Origin: Candidatus Staskawiczbacteria bacterium | GTDB taxonomy: Bacteria > Patescibacteriota > Minisyncoccia > Minisyncoccales > Staskawiczbacteraceae | DNA length: 19,167 nt | Reading direction: 5' to 3' | NCBI GenBank assembly: GCA_026395275.1 | Contig: JAPLZA010000080.1 | Location: 1-19,167 of the forward strand | Shown here: positions 1-7,007 of the stretch, piece after piece | How positions within the stretch are numbered: position 1 is the first letter of the stretch | How the letters are laid out: each line of letters begins with the position of its first letter | Notes under the pieces: generated by a model | Told to the model about the DNA's origin: nothing | Databases searched by the model: none | Seen by the model: only the letters and a program-made list of their open reading frames with translations | Program-made: the position numbers and the translations under genes

Positions 1-909
1 ATATCTTATCCATACTATCAAGAAGATGCCAACACTATGGCTTTTGATTATACAAACGTTGATAGGCCGGCTGCTTATGAAGTTAAATGCGTTCATCCAA
101 GCAAGAAAACCAATAAGACTGGTGGAACTGGTGGAACTGGTGGAACTAGTGGAACTAGTGGAACTAGTGGAACTGGTGGAACTGGTACAAAGCCCGGGAC
201 TGGTACAAAGCCCTGGACTGGTACAAAACCCGGGACTGGTACAAAGCCCGGAACTGTTACAAAACCCGGGACTGGTACAAAGCCCGGGACTGGTACAAAA
301 CCCGGGACTGAATGTACTGAAAATACCTGGTGCGAATCAGAATATGGTGATGGGTATACTTGTATAAGTGGCAATTGCGAGCCCGCTGGCAGCGAATGTG
401 GCGAGGATACATGGTGTGAATCAGAATACGGCTCTGGGTATATTTGTGTAGATGGTACTTGCGAATATAGCGACAACAGCTGCTCATCTGACTCAGATTG
501 TAATAGTGGAGACTATTGCAATGGCGATACATGTGAACAGATGTCATTTAACTACGCTCCACAGTCTATCGGTCTTAATAATAATCGAAATGAATTGTGC
601 TTTAGTCTGGCCCTGGCAACTCCTGACAACAAAGGCTTTATAAGCGCACAATACATAAATAATGGAAATAAAAACCAGTTTATACTGGTTCAAGATAGTG
701 GAGATTGCTCGCCTGGCGCCTGCGAAACTTTTGACGATTGTCAGGGTTCTATAAAAATAAAGGGTAGTTATTTGGTAGCATTATATTCCACTTCTTCGTA
801 TTGCCAAACATTTAATCAAGACGTTACAAACTTGCAGACTCAACCAATTAAGGCAGCTGGTTTAAAAGACTCCAGTCTAGGCACTATTTATATAATACCT
901 ACGCAATAA
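1..909 (+). CDS. Partial secreted/surface protein: Gly-Thr and TKPGTG repeats, three Cys-rich modules, C-terminal beta domain
   Basis: The frame is open to the left edge, so the N-terminus, probably with the signal peptide, is missing; the ATG at 37 is only the first internal Met. Numbering from that Met, about 28-90 are low-complexity linker: GGT/SGT triplets, then seven TKPGTG-type hexapeptides. About 92-168 hold three Cys modules with a 28-residue period and C-x5-C-x5 or 9-C-x4-C spacing, including WCESEYG. About 169-290 form a non-repetitive domain ending in GSYLVALY...CQTF...TIYIIPTQ, which resembles the end of the next protein. Disulfide-type cysteines and Gly/Thr/Pro linkers imply an extracellular location. 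It lies 7 nt upstream of the 917 gene, so they are probably one operon. I do not recognise a named family. An adhesin or stalk-like role is only inference. Confidence 0.8.
   Translation: MSYPYYQEDANTMAFDYTNVDRPAAYEVKCVHPSKKTNKTGGTGGTGGTSGTSGTSGTGGTGTKPGTGTKPWTGTKPGTGTKPGTVTKPGTGTKPGTGTKPGTECTENTWCESEYGDGYTCISGNCEPAGSECGEDTWCESEYGSGYICVDGTCEYSDNSCSSDSDCNSGDYCNGDTCEQMSFNYAPQSIGLNNNRNELCFSLALATPDNKGFISAQYINNGNKNQFILVQDSGDCSPGACETFDDCQGSIKIKGSYLVALYSTSSYCQTFNQDVTNLQTQPIKAAGLKDSSLGTIYIIPTQ
121..183 (+). repeat. Seven tandem 9-bp units encoding GGT/SGT
   Basis: Seven consecutive copies of ggtggaact or its variant agtggaact, in frame with the surface-protein gene and encoding (Gly/Ser)-Gly-Thr. Units are a multiple of three, so gain or loss of copies changes linker length without shifting frame. 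Variants are clustered (three GGT, three SGT, one GGT), as expected from local duplication. Confidence 0.95.
184..309 (+). repeat. Seven tandem 18-bp units encoding TKPGTG-like hexapeptides
   Basis: Seven in-frame copies of ggtacaaagcccgggact with a few substitutions, directly following the 9-bp array. They encode TKPGTG with one TKPWTG, one ending in V and a last one ending in E. Pro/Gly/Thr composition suggests an extended, flexible extracellular spacer. Confidence 0.95.
310..540 (+). repeat. Three Cys-rich modules with an 84-nt period
   Basis: The first cysteine codons of the modules are at 313, 397 and 481, exactly 84 nt apart. Modules one and two are near copies (WCESEYGDGYTC and WCESEYGSGYIC), while the third is shorter between Cys2 and Cys3 (CNSGDYC). 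Each has four cysteines, consistent with two disulfides per module. They resemble short Cys-rich repeats of secreted bacterial proteins, but I cannot assign a family. Confidence 0.85.
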
Positions 910-916
910 AAGGTTA

Positions 917-2164
917 ATGATTAAAAATTATAAAAAAAAATCCTCTGCAGGCCTTTGTTTACTTGTTTTTTTGTGTTTTGGTTGCTTATGTATATTCACA
1001 AGCAACGCTTTTGCTGCAGATTTAGAAGTAAATTATCCTTCTATATCTGGACAAACGCTAAATGCCAGCACAACCCTTCCAGATTATGTAAAATATTTGT
1101 TTAATGGCGGTATGTTTGTGGGTTTTTTTTCTGCATTAATTTCTTTAATCGCTGCTGGAGTAATGTATCTTTTGTCTCCCATAAGACCAGAACTTATAAC
1201 CAGCGCCAAAGATAGAATTTCAGGAGCCATATCTGGCGCCCTACTTTTAGCTTTAATTTATTTAATTATAGTTACCATAAATCCGCAGCTTAGTTTTTTG
1301 AATCTTTACAAGCCCGCCCCCGTCCAGAATACATCAACTGCAAAAAAAACTTCCGGTGTTTATTTTTATGCCAAAACCGGATGCTCTGATAAAAATGTCC
1401 AACCAAGCTCTTCAGACATTGCTGACCTAGGTTCATTAAAAAATAAAATCAACTCCGTGGGCATGCAACAAGACGCAAACAATGGGGCCTTATATGTTTC
1501 TATTTTATATGCTAATCCTAATTTTTGGGGAAAGTGCCAATATCTTGACCCAAACCAAAGTTGTCAAACAGTAAGCCCTTTTGCAGAATCAGCCTCTATA
1601 TACCAGTATAATAGCAACCCCAATGGGGATGGAATATATTTTTACCGCAAACCTTGTTTTAATAACATGTTTTCTACTAACGCCAAAAATAATATGTCCG
1701 ACAAAACAGACCAAATATATAAAGATTCCAACAATATAGTTGCATATTGTAATACAAATAGTGGCGGTTATTATAAAATAACAAATAACGAAATTCTCCA
1801 TCCTATAGGCGGGGGAGCATATGAAGCTGATCTTAATTCCTTAAAATTTATTAATGTGCCAGACGAACAAAAAAATTGCGTAAAATACAACGATGACGGG
1901 CTTTGCGCAAAAACCGGCAAAGAAGCTCCATCTCTTGGCGGAAATAATATTTCATCTATAATAATAAATGGCGAGTATATAGTCTTATTTGTTTACCGTG
2001 CGCCTCAAGACAAAAAAAACGGACCATGGACATTTTGCCAAGAATTCCCAGCAGTCGAAGATGTTAACAAACTAGGCCCTCGTCAGATGAAGTGGCAAAG
2101 CATTATGAATAACGGCGGAGTGGTCCCTAATTATGTAATTGTCATACCGGTGCAGAACAACTAA
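917..2164 (+). CDS. Membrane-anchored surface protein with signal peptide, two TM helices and Cys-containing beta-rich exterior
   Basis: A 415-residue protein. Residues 1-33 form a basic then hydrophobic signal peptide, with a likely cut after SNAFA. Two further hydrophobic helices lie at about 62-87 and 103-121, joined by a short charged loop (RPELITSAKDR); a two-helix N-terminus of this kind is common in CPR membrane proteins. About 145-415 is polar and rich in Gly, Tyr and Cys. It contains recurring stretches such as GVYFYAKTGC, ILYANPNFWGKCQYL, GIYFYRKPCF and GEYIVLFVY...WTFCQEF. These look like tandem beta modules, possibly betagamma-crystallin-like Greek keys (tentative). The C-terminal 64 residues resemble the end of the preceding protein. 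AAAAGG lies 3 nt before ATG, the closest thing to a ribosome site in the window. The function is not recognised; a cell-envelope exterior role is inferred. Confidence 0.85.
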   Translation: MIKNYKKKSSAGLCLLVFLCFGCLCIFTSNAFAADLEVNYPSISGQTLNASTTLPDYVKYLFNGGMFVGFFSALISLIAAGVMYLLSPIRPELITSAKDRISGAISGALLLALIYLIIVTINPQLSFLNLYKPAPVQNTSTAKKTSGVYFYAKTGCSDKNVQPSSSDIADLGSLKNKINSVGMQQDANNGALYVSILYANPNFWGKCQYLDPNQSCQTVSPFAESASIYQYNSNPNGDGIYFYRKPCFNNMFSTNAKNNMSDKTDQIYKDSNNIVAYCNTNSGGYYKITNNEILHPIGGGAYEADLNSLKFINVPDEQKNCVKYNDDGLCAKTGKEAPSLGGNNISSIIINGEYIVLFVYRAPQDKKNGPWTFCQEFPAVEDVNKLGPRQMKWQSIMNNGGVVPNYVIVIPVQNN

Positions 2165-2177
2165 TTATCATCAAAAC

Positions 2178-2209
2178 AAAAACCGTCGCGCTTAGCGCGA
2201 CGGTTTTTT
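2178..2209. terminator. Bidirectional intrinsic terminator
   Basis: An 11-bp perfect stem (2181-2191 with 2195-2205, TTA loop, GC-rich core cgtcgcgc) is followed by a T-run on the plus strand and preceded by an A-rich stretch that gives a U-run on the minus strand. It sits between the convergent surface gene (ends 2164) and jag (ends 2216). Confidence 0.93.
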
Positions 2210-2215
2210 ATTATT

Positions 2216-2722
2216 TTATTTTGGCTTTATAACAACGTACCTATCTAAGCCTTCTCCTCGGCTTTCTGTTACAACGTCTGTCCTTTGAGATAACTCCGCA
2301 TGCACAATCCTTCTTTCATATGACGACATTGGCGGAAGCACTTTTTCTTCTTTGGTTAAAGATGCCTGGTCAGCTAGGTCTTTGGCCAGATTTTTCAGAT
2401 ATTCAATTTTTTTCTTTTTATATCCATTGATATCTAAATTAAGATAAAAAACTTTCTGCATTTTTTTGTTCAAAACCATTCTCAAGAGACGTTGAATTTC
2501 AAACAATGTTTGCCCTTGCTGTCCAATCAAAATTTGAGGCTCTTCTGTTATTATTTTCAAATCAACAACATCTTTTTCTTCTTCTGTTGAATCTTTTGTG
2601 TCTTTAGGCTCATTTTTAACAGAAGAACAATTAATTTCCGCATTAGAAATATCTATTGTCATTCTTTTAAAAAATTCCTCAGCTGCCTCTTTAATTGTTT
2701 CTAGATGTTTTTTATCTAACAT
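2216..2722 (-). CDS. jag: Jag/KhpB-like RNA-binding protein (KH + R3H)
   Basis: A 168-residue single-strand RNA-binding protein of the Jag/KhpB/SpoIIIJ-associated family. Residues 53-100 form a KH domain with the GxxG-type loop LIGQQGQTL. The R3H domain covers about 105-168, with the diagnostic R137-x3-H141 in SSYERRIVH. The N-terminal Jag_N domain found in many Firmicute homologues is absent; instead there is a short acidic linker (about 40-54). It is last in the rpmH-rnpA-yidC-jag series, 38 nt after yidC, the standard order beside dnaA. In other bacteria the family is linked to post-transcriptional control of envelope growth. Confidence 0.93.
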   Translation of the reverse strand: MLDKKHLETIKEAAEEFFKRMTIDISNAEINCSSVKNEPKDTKDSTEEEKDVVDLKIITEEPQILIGQQGQTLFEIQRLLRMVLNKKMQKVFYLNLDINGYKKKKIEYLKNLAKDLADQASLTKEEKVLPPMSSYERRIVHAELSQRTDVVTESRGEGLDRYVVIKPK

Positions 2723-2760
2723 ATTTTATGATTTTTATATATAAAATGATTGTGTCTTTT

Positions 2761-3489
2761 TTATGGCTTGCCGTGTTTTTTAAAAACAAAATACTGCTGA
2801 GCTATAGAAAAAAGTCCGCTTATTGTCCAATATAGTCCCAAAGCAGATGGCAAACTTATAAGTATAATCACCGTAAATACCGGAAGAAAATAAGCCATTT
2901 GTTTTTGCATCACCTGAGAAATATCTGCCGTTTTTTCTTGTCCAGTTGTCACAATATTGTTTTTTGGAAGCAACATTTTTGTCTGGAAATACTGGGTTAG
3001 CCCGGACAATATGGCTAAAATCATGTTTGGCTTAGATAAATCTATTATGTGCAAAAACAGGGGATTTATATGACCAGGGCTCACAACAAAGCTATATAAG
3101 CTAACTAATTCTTTTGGATCCAACCCGCTCCAAAAAACCCTATACAAGGCTATTAATATGGGCACTTGTATAAGCGCCAACAATAACCCGGAAAATGGGT
3201 TTATTTTTTCTTTTTTATAAAGATCTAAAATTTCTTTAGCTTGCTTTTCTTTATCGTTTTTATATTTTCTTTGTAATTCTAATATTTGGGGTTGTAGTTT
3301 TTGAAGGCCTTTTTGGGAGACAACCGCTTTCACCGATGTCGGATAGAGTAAAAACCTGATAATTATGGTTAGAAAAATTATGGCAACGCCAAAATCATGC
3401 CCTGGTATGTAATTATACAAAACCACTAAGAAGTTAAATAACGGTCTGTATAATATGATGTAAAAAAAGTTTATTAAAGATGCAAACAT
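2761..3489 (-). CDS. yidC: YidC/Oxa1 membrane protein insertase
   Basis: A 242-residue insertase that helps membrane proteins fold and insert, alone or with SecYEG. It is the short form without the large periplasmic domain of E. coli YidC. Hydrophobic helices lie at about 5-25, 33-50, 105-120, 150-170 and 205-230. The conserved hydrophilic-groove Arg is in TIIIRFLLYP, and a basic cytoplasmic coiled hairpin (KLQPQILELQRKYKNDKEKQ) follows. The C-terminal signature SALGLYWTISG is present. It begins 7 nt after the rnpA stop, so is cotranscribed; only a weak GGGA lies well upstream of the ATG. Confidence 0.95.
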   Translation of the reverse strand: MFASLINFFYIILYRPLFNFLVVLYNYIPGHDFGVAIIFLTIIIRFLLYPTSVKAVVSQKGLQKLQPQILELQRKYKNDKEKQAKEILDLYKKEKINPFSGLLLALIQVPILIALYRVFWSGLDPKELVSLYSFVVSPGHINPLFLHIIDLSKPNMILAILSGLTQYFQTKMLLPKNNIVTTGQEKTADISQVMQKQMAYFLPVFTVIILISLPSALGLYWTISGLFSIAQQYFVFKKHGKP

Positions 3490-3496
3490 TTGTTTT

Positions 3497-3847
3497 TTAT
3501 ATTTTCCCTGACATTAATCCAGATTTAATAAATAAAGTGTTTATGGCTTCCTTTAAATCAGAAAATGTCTTTTTTTCTATACCAGGTAAAGTAATTATAA
3601 CCAAGTCTACTCCTGTTTTTATGTCTGTTGTTTTTTTTCTCATCAGGTCGGCCAACCTTCTCCTAATCTTATTTCTTACTGTCGCTTTCTTCGATACTTT
3701 ATGGCTGACCACAAATCCAAACCTATTTAACCCCAAATCATTTCTTTTTATCTTAAAAATAAAAAGATTATTTTTAAAACTCTTTGAGTTTTTAAAAATT
3801 ATTTCAAAATCTTTCTTTTTTTTAATTCTATTTATCTTAGATAGCAT
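3497..3847 (-). CDS. rnpA: Ribonuclease P protein component
   Basis: A 116-residue basic protein, the usual length of the RNase P protein subunit, which assists the catalytic RNA in maturing tRNA 5' ends. The family signature appears as ATVRNKIRRRLAD (RNR motif), preceded by the FGFVVSHKVSKKA core strand. The N-terminus LSKINRIKKKKDFEIIFK matches the family opening. It lies 25 nt downstream of rpmH and 7 nt upstream of yidC in the classical order. The gene is highly A/T-rich, with many Lys and Phe codons. Confidence 0.95.
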   Translation of the reverse strand: MLSKINRIKKKKDFEIIFKNSKSFKNNLFIFKIKRNDLGLNRFGFVVSHKVSKKATVRNKIRRRLADLMRKKTTDIKTGVDLVIITLPGIEKKTFSDLKEAINTLFIKSGLMSGKI

Positions 3848-3872
3848 GAGATCTTAAAAGGCACCCGTGTTT

Positions 3873-4007
3873 TTATACACTTATTTTTGCCCTGCCTTTT
3901 CTTCTTCTGTTTTGAAGAACTTGTCTGCCTGTTTTAGATTTTTTTCTTCTTAAAAATCCGTGAGTATTGGCTCTTTTTTTCTTTTTTGGATTATATGTTA
4001 AACTCAT
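3873..4007 (-). CDS. rpmH: 50S ribosomal protein L34
   Basis: A 44-residue, extremely basic protein. The translation starts MSLTYNPKKKKRANTHGFLR and ends GRQVLQNRRRKGRAKISV, matching L34 along its whole length, including the THGF and RRKGR signatures. It is the first gene of the leftward rpmH-rnpA-yidC-jag operon and is divergent from dnaA, the canonical origin arrangement. A TTGTAA-17-TATACT promoter lies 34 nt upstream of its start. No Shine-Dalgarno sequence is visible (aattaaaaatacatacaATG). Confidence 0.97.
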   Translation of the reverse strand: MSLTYNPKKKKRANTHGFLRRKKSKTGRQVLQNRRRKGRAKISV

Positions 4008-4040
4008 TGTATGTATTTTTTAATTAAGTATAATATAAGC

Positions 4041-4069
4041 AGTATAGCTTAAAAAAATCCAAATTACAA
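4041..4069 (-). promoter_or_regulatory. Promoter of the rpmH-rnpA-yidC-jag operon
   Basis: On the minus strand, TTGTAA (4069-4064) and TATACT (4046-4041) are separated by exactly 17 nt. A start near 4034 would give a leader of about 27 nt before rpmH. Confidence 0.6.
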
Positions 4070-4156
4070 GATGTTTATTTAATATTTTATGAGACCTGTA
4101 AAGTATGTGTTATAAAATATTTATTGTGCGTCTACCATAAAAATTAATCACACAAG

Positions 4157-4165
4157 TTATCCACA
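4157..4165 (+). promoter_or_regulatory. DnaA box (perfect TTATCCACA) in the rpmH-dnaA gap
   Basis: An exact match to the consensus high-affinity DnaA box, located 91 nt before the dnaA start in the 248-nt gap 4008-4255. The rest of the gap holds the leftward rpmH promoter and AT-rich DNA. The box may serve autoregulation of dnaA, the origin, or both. Confidence 0.75.
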
Positions 4166-4198
4166 GCTTAATAACACCCCTCTTTGTTTTACTCTTAT

Positions 4199-4227
4199 TT
4201 GACAAACGACCAATAAAAAGGAAAAAT
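4199..4227 (+). promoter_or_regulatory. Possible dnaA promoter
   Basis: A full TTGACA (4199-4204) is followed after 17 nt by AAAAAT (4222-4227), only a 4/6 match to the -10 consensus. The position, about 30 nt upstream of the dnaA ATG and just downstream of the DnaA box, is plausible. The weak -10 keeps confidence low. Confidence 0.35.
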
Positions 4228-4255
4228 ACATTATTAAAAACGAATTTCAATATAC

Positions 4256-5623
4256 ATGAATAATTTAGAGCTTTGGCAGTCGGTCTTAGCGCAAATGCAG
4301 TTTCATATTTCTAAGGCAAACTTCGCCACCTGGTTTCAAAACACTGAAATTATCTCTAAAGATAATGAAAAGGTAATAATTTCTGTTCCCAACGCTTTTT
4401 CTAAAGAATGGCTGAGCAATAAATATAATAAATTAATTTTAAAAACTCTGCACGATATAGACGACTCTATAAAAGAATTAGAATTTATTATAAAACCTCA
4501 ACCATCAAAAAATTCCGCGCCTAAAATAATGCCCGGAGGGTATTCCGAAAGCGAGAAGCAAGAAGAAGCTCAATTAAAGTTTGAGGAGTTTAAAATAAAC
4601 AAAGACACCAATCTTAACCCAAGATACACTTTTAATAATTTTATAGTTGGATCTTTTAATGAATTAGCCCATGCCTCTGCTTTAGCTGTGGCTGAAAATC
4701 CCGGATTTATTTATAATCCGCTTTTTATTTATGGAGGAACGGGCTTGGGAAAAACACACCTTATTCAAGCTATTGGGAATAAAATAAGTGAAGAGTCAAA
4801 AAAGAAAAAAATAAAGTATATTTCTTCAGAAAAATTCGTCTCTGGCATTGTTTCTGCAATAAGAACTAACACTATGGAGGCTTTTAAGGCCAGCTTGGCT
4901 CCTATCGACGTTTTAATATTAGATGATATACAATTTATAGCTGGTAAAAACAAAAGCCAAGAAGAATTTTTCCACGTTTTTAATTCTTTGTATGAAAAAA
5001 ACAAACAAATAATACTTTCTTCAGACAGGCCCCCAAACGCAATAGCAGAGCTAGAAGATAGGCTAAGATCCAGATTTGAAGGAGGCATGATTACTGACGT
5101 CAGTCTTCCAGACTATGAAACAAGGTTGGTTATTTTAAAGGCGAAGCTTCAAGAAAAGAATATGGACCTTCCAGAAGATGTTCTAGACTATATAGCTACC
5201 AATGTTAAAAAGAATATTAGAGAATTAGAAGGCGCTCTAAACAAAGTATTAATTCACAATAAAATAAACCAAGAGTTAAATATAGAAACTGTAAAAAAAT
5301 TACTTAAGGGTTTCGTTTTTTCTCCTTTTGATGTTGCAAATTATAAAAAAATTATAGAAACCGTAGCTAAATTTTATAATCTAGAAGAAAAGAACCTGTT
5401 TGATCCTACCCGCAGAAAAGAAATTGTCAGACCAAGACAAATTGCCATGTATTTATTGAGGAAAGAATTAAAATATTCTTTCCCTGCTATAGCAAGAAAA
5501 TTTGGCGGAAAAGACCACACCACTGCAATATATGCTCATAACAAGATTGTTAAAGAAAACGAAGAAAATAACAAATTAACCGAAGAATTAAACTTAATAA
5601 AACAGCGGATATACAGTGGATAA
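4256..5623 (+). CDS. dnaA: Chromosomal replication initiator protein DnaA
   Basis: A 455-residue protein of normal length with all four domains. Domain I is about 1-80 (LWQSVLAQMQ...TWFQNTE) and the variable charged linker about 81-115. The AAA+ domain starts near 120, with Walker A GGTGLGKT (160-167), Walker B VLILDDIQF (219-227), sensor-1 SSDRPP (255-260) and the arginine-finger region RLRSRFEGG (269-277). The C-terminal DNA-binding domain IV carries the DnaA signature KDHTTAIYAHNKI from about 419. It binds ATP and DnaA boxes and opens the origin. The start is chosen because domain I begins directly at this Met; no ribosome site is visible. The stop overlaps a reverse DnaA-box-like sequence at 5615-5623. 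Confidence 0.98.
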   Translation: MNNLELWQSVLAQMQFHISKANFATWFQNTEIISKDNEKVIISVPNAFSKEWLSNKYNKLILKTLHDIDDSIKELEFIIKPQPSKNSAPKIMPGGYSESEKQEEAQLKFEEFKINKDTNLNPRYTFNNFIVGSFNELAHASALAVAENPGFIYNPLFIYGGTGLGKTHLIQAIGNKISEESKKKKIKYISSEKFVSGIVSAIRTNTMEAFKASLAPIDVLILDDIQFIAGKNKSQEEFFHVFNSLYEKNKQIILSSDRPPNAIAELEDRLRSRFEGGMITDVSLPDYETRLVILKAKLQEKNMDLPEDVLDYIATNVKKNIRELEGALNKVLIHNKINQELNIETVKKLLKGFVFSPFDVANYKKIIETVAKFYNLEEKNLFDPTRRKEIVRPRQIAMYLLRKELKYSFPAIARKFGGKDHTTAIYAHNKIVKENEENNKLTEELNLIKQRIYSG

Positions 5624-5828
5624 ATAGTGTTCAATAGTATAATAATTTCTGACACCATTAATCTAATATATAAATTACACTTTTTACTACACTAATCAGT
5701 CCACAGTCTATCCACAAAAAAGTTTACAAGAGTAAAAGAAAAAATCCACGCTTAAATTTAAATTTTAAATATTAAAAAAACACGCATATAATAACAATAA
5801 GTTTAATAAATTAATAAATTATTTAATT
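5615..5828. other. Candidate oriC: DnaA-box-like sites and AT-rich stretch between dnaA and dnaN
   Basis: No gene lies in 5624-5828. It has AGTGGATAA at 5615-5623 (reverse of TTATCCACT, one mismatch), CTATCCACA at 5708-5716 (one mismatch) and a weaker AAATCCACG near 5742. A nearly pure A/T run at about 5754-5828 could serve as an unwinding element. With the perfect box at 4157 this looks like a bipartite origin around dnaA. Its role as the functional origin is inferred from gene order and sites, not demonstrated. Confidence 0.6.
5764..5792 (+). promoter_or_regulatory. Promoter of dnaN
   Basis: TTTAAA (5764-5769, 4/6) and a perfect TATAAT (5787-5792) are spaced by 17 nt. Start of transcription near 5799 would leave a leader of about 30 nt before dnaN. 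The local A/T run makes chance matches more likely. Confidence 0.45.
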
Positions 5829-6953
5829 ATGAAAGTAGAAATTCTAAAAGAAAATTTAAAAAGTGGATTAAGTGTTGTTGAAAAAATTGTTGGAAAAAAC
5901 TTGTCTCTGCCGATTTTAGACAATGTTTTATTAAATACGGAAGACAACTTTTTAAGCTTAAGCGCCACAGACCTAGAAACGGCGATTAAAATATGGATAT
6001 TAACCAAAATAATAAAAAAGGGGAAGGTTGTAGTTCCCGCTAAATTTTTATCCAGCTTTGTTTCTTTATTGCCAAACGAAAAAATATTATTAGAAGAAAA
6101 GAAACAGGGGTTATCCGTAGAGTGTAAAAACTTTAGAAACCAAATTCAAGGATTTAATCCAGAAGAATTTCCTTTAATACCAGAATTCAAAAATTTAGAA
6201 TATTTAGAAGTTGATAACAGAAAATTTTGTCAGGGATTAGCTCAAATAGCGGATATTGCTTCTCCTTCTCAATCAAGGCCGGAAATTTCAGGTATTTATT
6301 TCATTTTCACAAAAAATTTAGTGAAGATAGTTGCCACAGACAGTTTTAGGCTTGCTGAAAAAAATATTACCCTAGAAGAACCAGTTAAAAAAGATATTAC
6401 TTTTATTTTACCGCAAAAACCAGCCAGAGAAATAATTAATACTTTAGGAGAGAAAGAGGGGAAAATTAAGATATATTTTTCATCCAACCAAACAATGTTT
6501 GAGTTTCCTATGAAAGAAGCGGCTCATCCTCAGGTTCAAATCACATCCAGACTGATAGAGGGAGAATATCCTAACTACGAAGAGATAATCCCTAAAAAAT
6601 TTAAAACTCATGTTATTGTGAAAAGAGATGAATTTTTAAATCAAATAAAAGCAGCATCGCTCTTTTCGGGCAAAATTAATGAGATAAAAATTAAAGTAAA
6701 TCCACAAAATAAAGAAATAGAAATCTCCGCGCAAGATCCCGACATAGGAGAAAGTCAATCAATTGTTTCTGCTAAAATAGAGGGAGAGGTTATAGAGGCA
6801 TCGTTTAATCATAAATTTTTAATAGATGGGTTGTTAAACATTAAAAGCTCTGAAGTTATATTTGACCTAAGTAAAGAAGAAGGCCCCTGCGTTTTAAAGC
6901 CAGTCGGCGACGCAAGTTATATTTATGTAGTAATGCCTATTAAATCTACTTAG
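5829..6953 (+). CDS. dnaN: DNA polymerase III beta subunit (sliding clamp)
   Basis: A 374-residue protein of normal length, the ring-shaped clamp that tethers the replicative polymerase. Recognisable features are the opening MKVEILKENLKSGLSVVEKI, the LPILDNVLL segment, the ATDLETAI strand near residue 43, ATDSFRLAEK in domain II, and IEGEYPNYEEIIP leading into domain III. The C-terminal strand VMPIKST matches the family ending (VMPMR-like). It follows dnaA in the same direction after a 205-nt gap. No Shine-Dalgarno sequence precedes the ATG. Confidence 0.97.
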   Translation: MKVEILKENLKSGLSVVEKIVGKNLSLPILDNVLLNTEDNFLSLSATDLETAIKIWILTKIIKKGKVVVPAKFLSSFVSLLPNEKILLEEKKQGLSVECKNFRNQIQGFNPEEFPLIPEFKNLEYLEVDNRKFCQGLAQIADIASPSQSRPEISGIYFIFTKNLVKIVATDSFRLAEKNITLEEPVKKDITFILPQKPAREIINTLGEKEGKIKIYFSSNQTMFEFPMKEAAHPQVQITSRLIEGEYPNYEEIIPKKFKTHVIVKRDEFLNQIKAASLFSGKINEIKIKVNPQNKEIEISAQDPDIGESQSIVSAKIEGEVIEASFNHKFLIDGLLNIKSSEVIFDLSKEEGPCVLKPVGDASYIYVVMPIKST

Positions 6954-6967
6954 TTTTTGAACAAAAT

Positions 6968-6999
6968 AAAAAAGAAGCCTTTATAAGGGCTTCTTTTTT
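6968..6999. terminator. Bidirectional intrinsic terminator after dnaN / PBP
   Basis: AAAAAAGAAGCC (6968-6979) pairs with GGCTTCTTTTTT (6988-6999) around a short loop. Both strands end in a U-run. It lies between the convergent dnaN (ends 6953) and the penicillin-binding protein gene (ends 7008). Confidence 0.92.
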
Positions 7000-7007
7000 A
7001 TTTATAG

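Noticed and set aside
121..309. CRISPR-like array of short repeats
   Set aside because: Units are contiguous without spacers, are 9 or 18 bp, and encode a simple peptide repeat inside an ORF.
93..476. Long minus-strand ORF rich in PGFVPV repeats
   Set aside because: It is the antisense shadow of the tandem repeat region; period-3 repeats stay open in several frames, and the plus-strand frame has the Cys modules and a conserved C-terminus.
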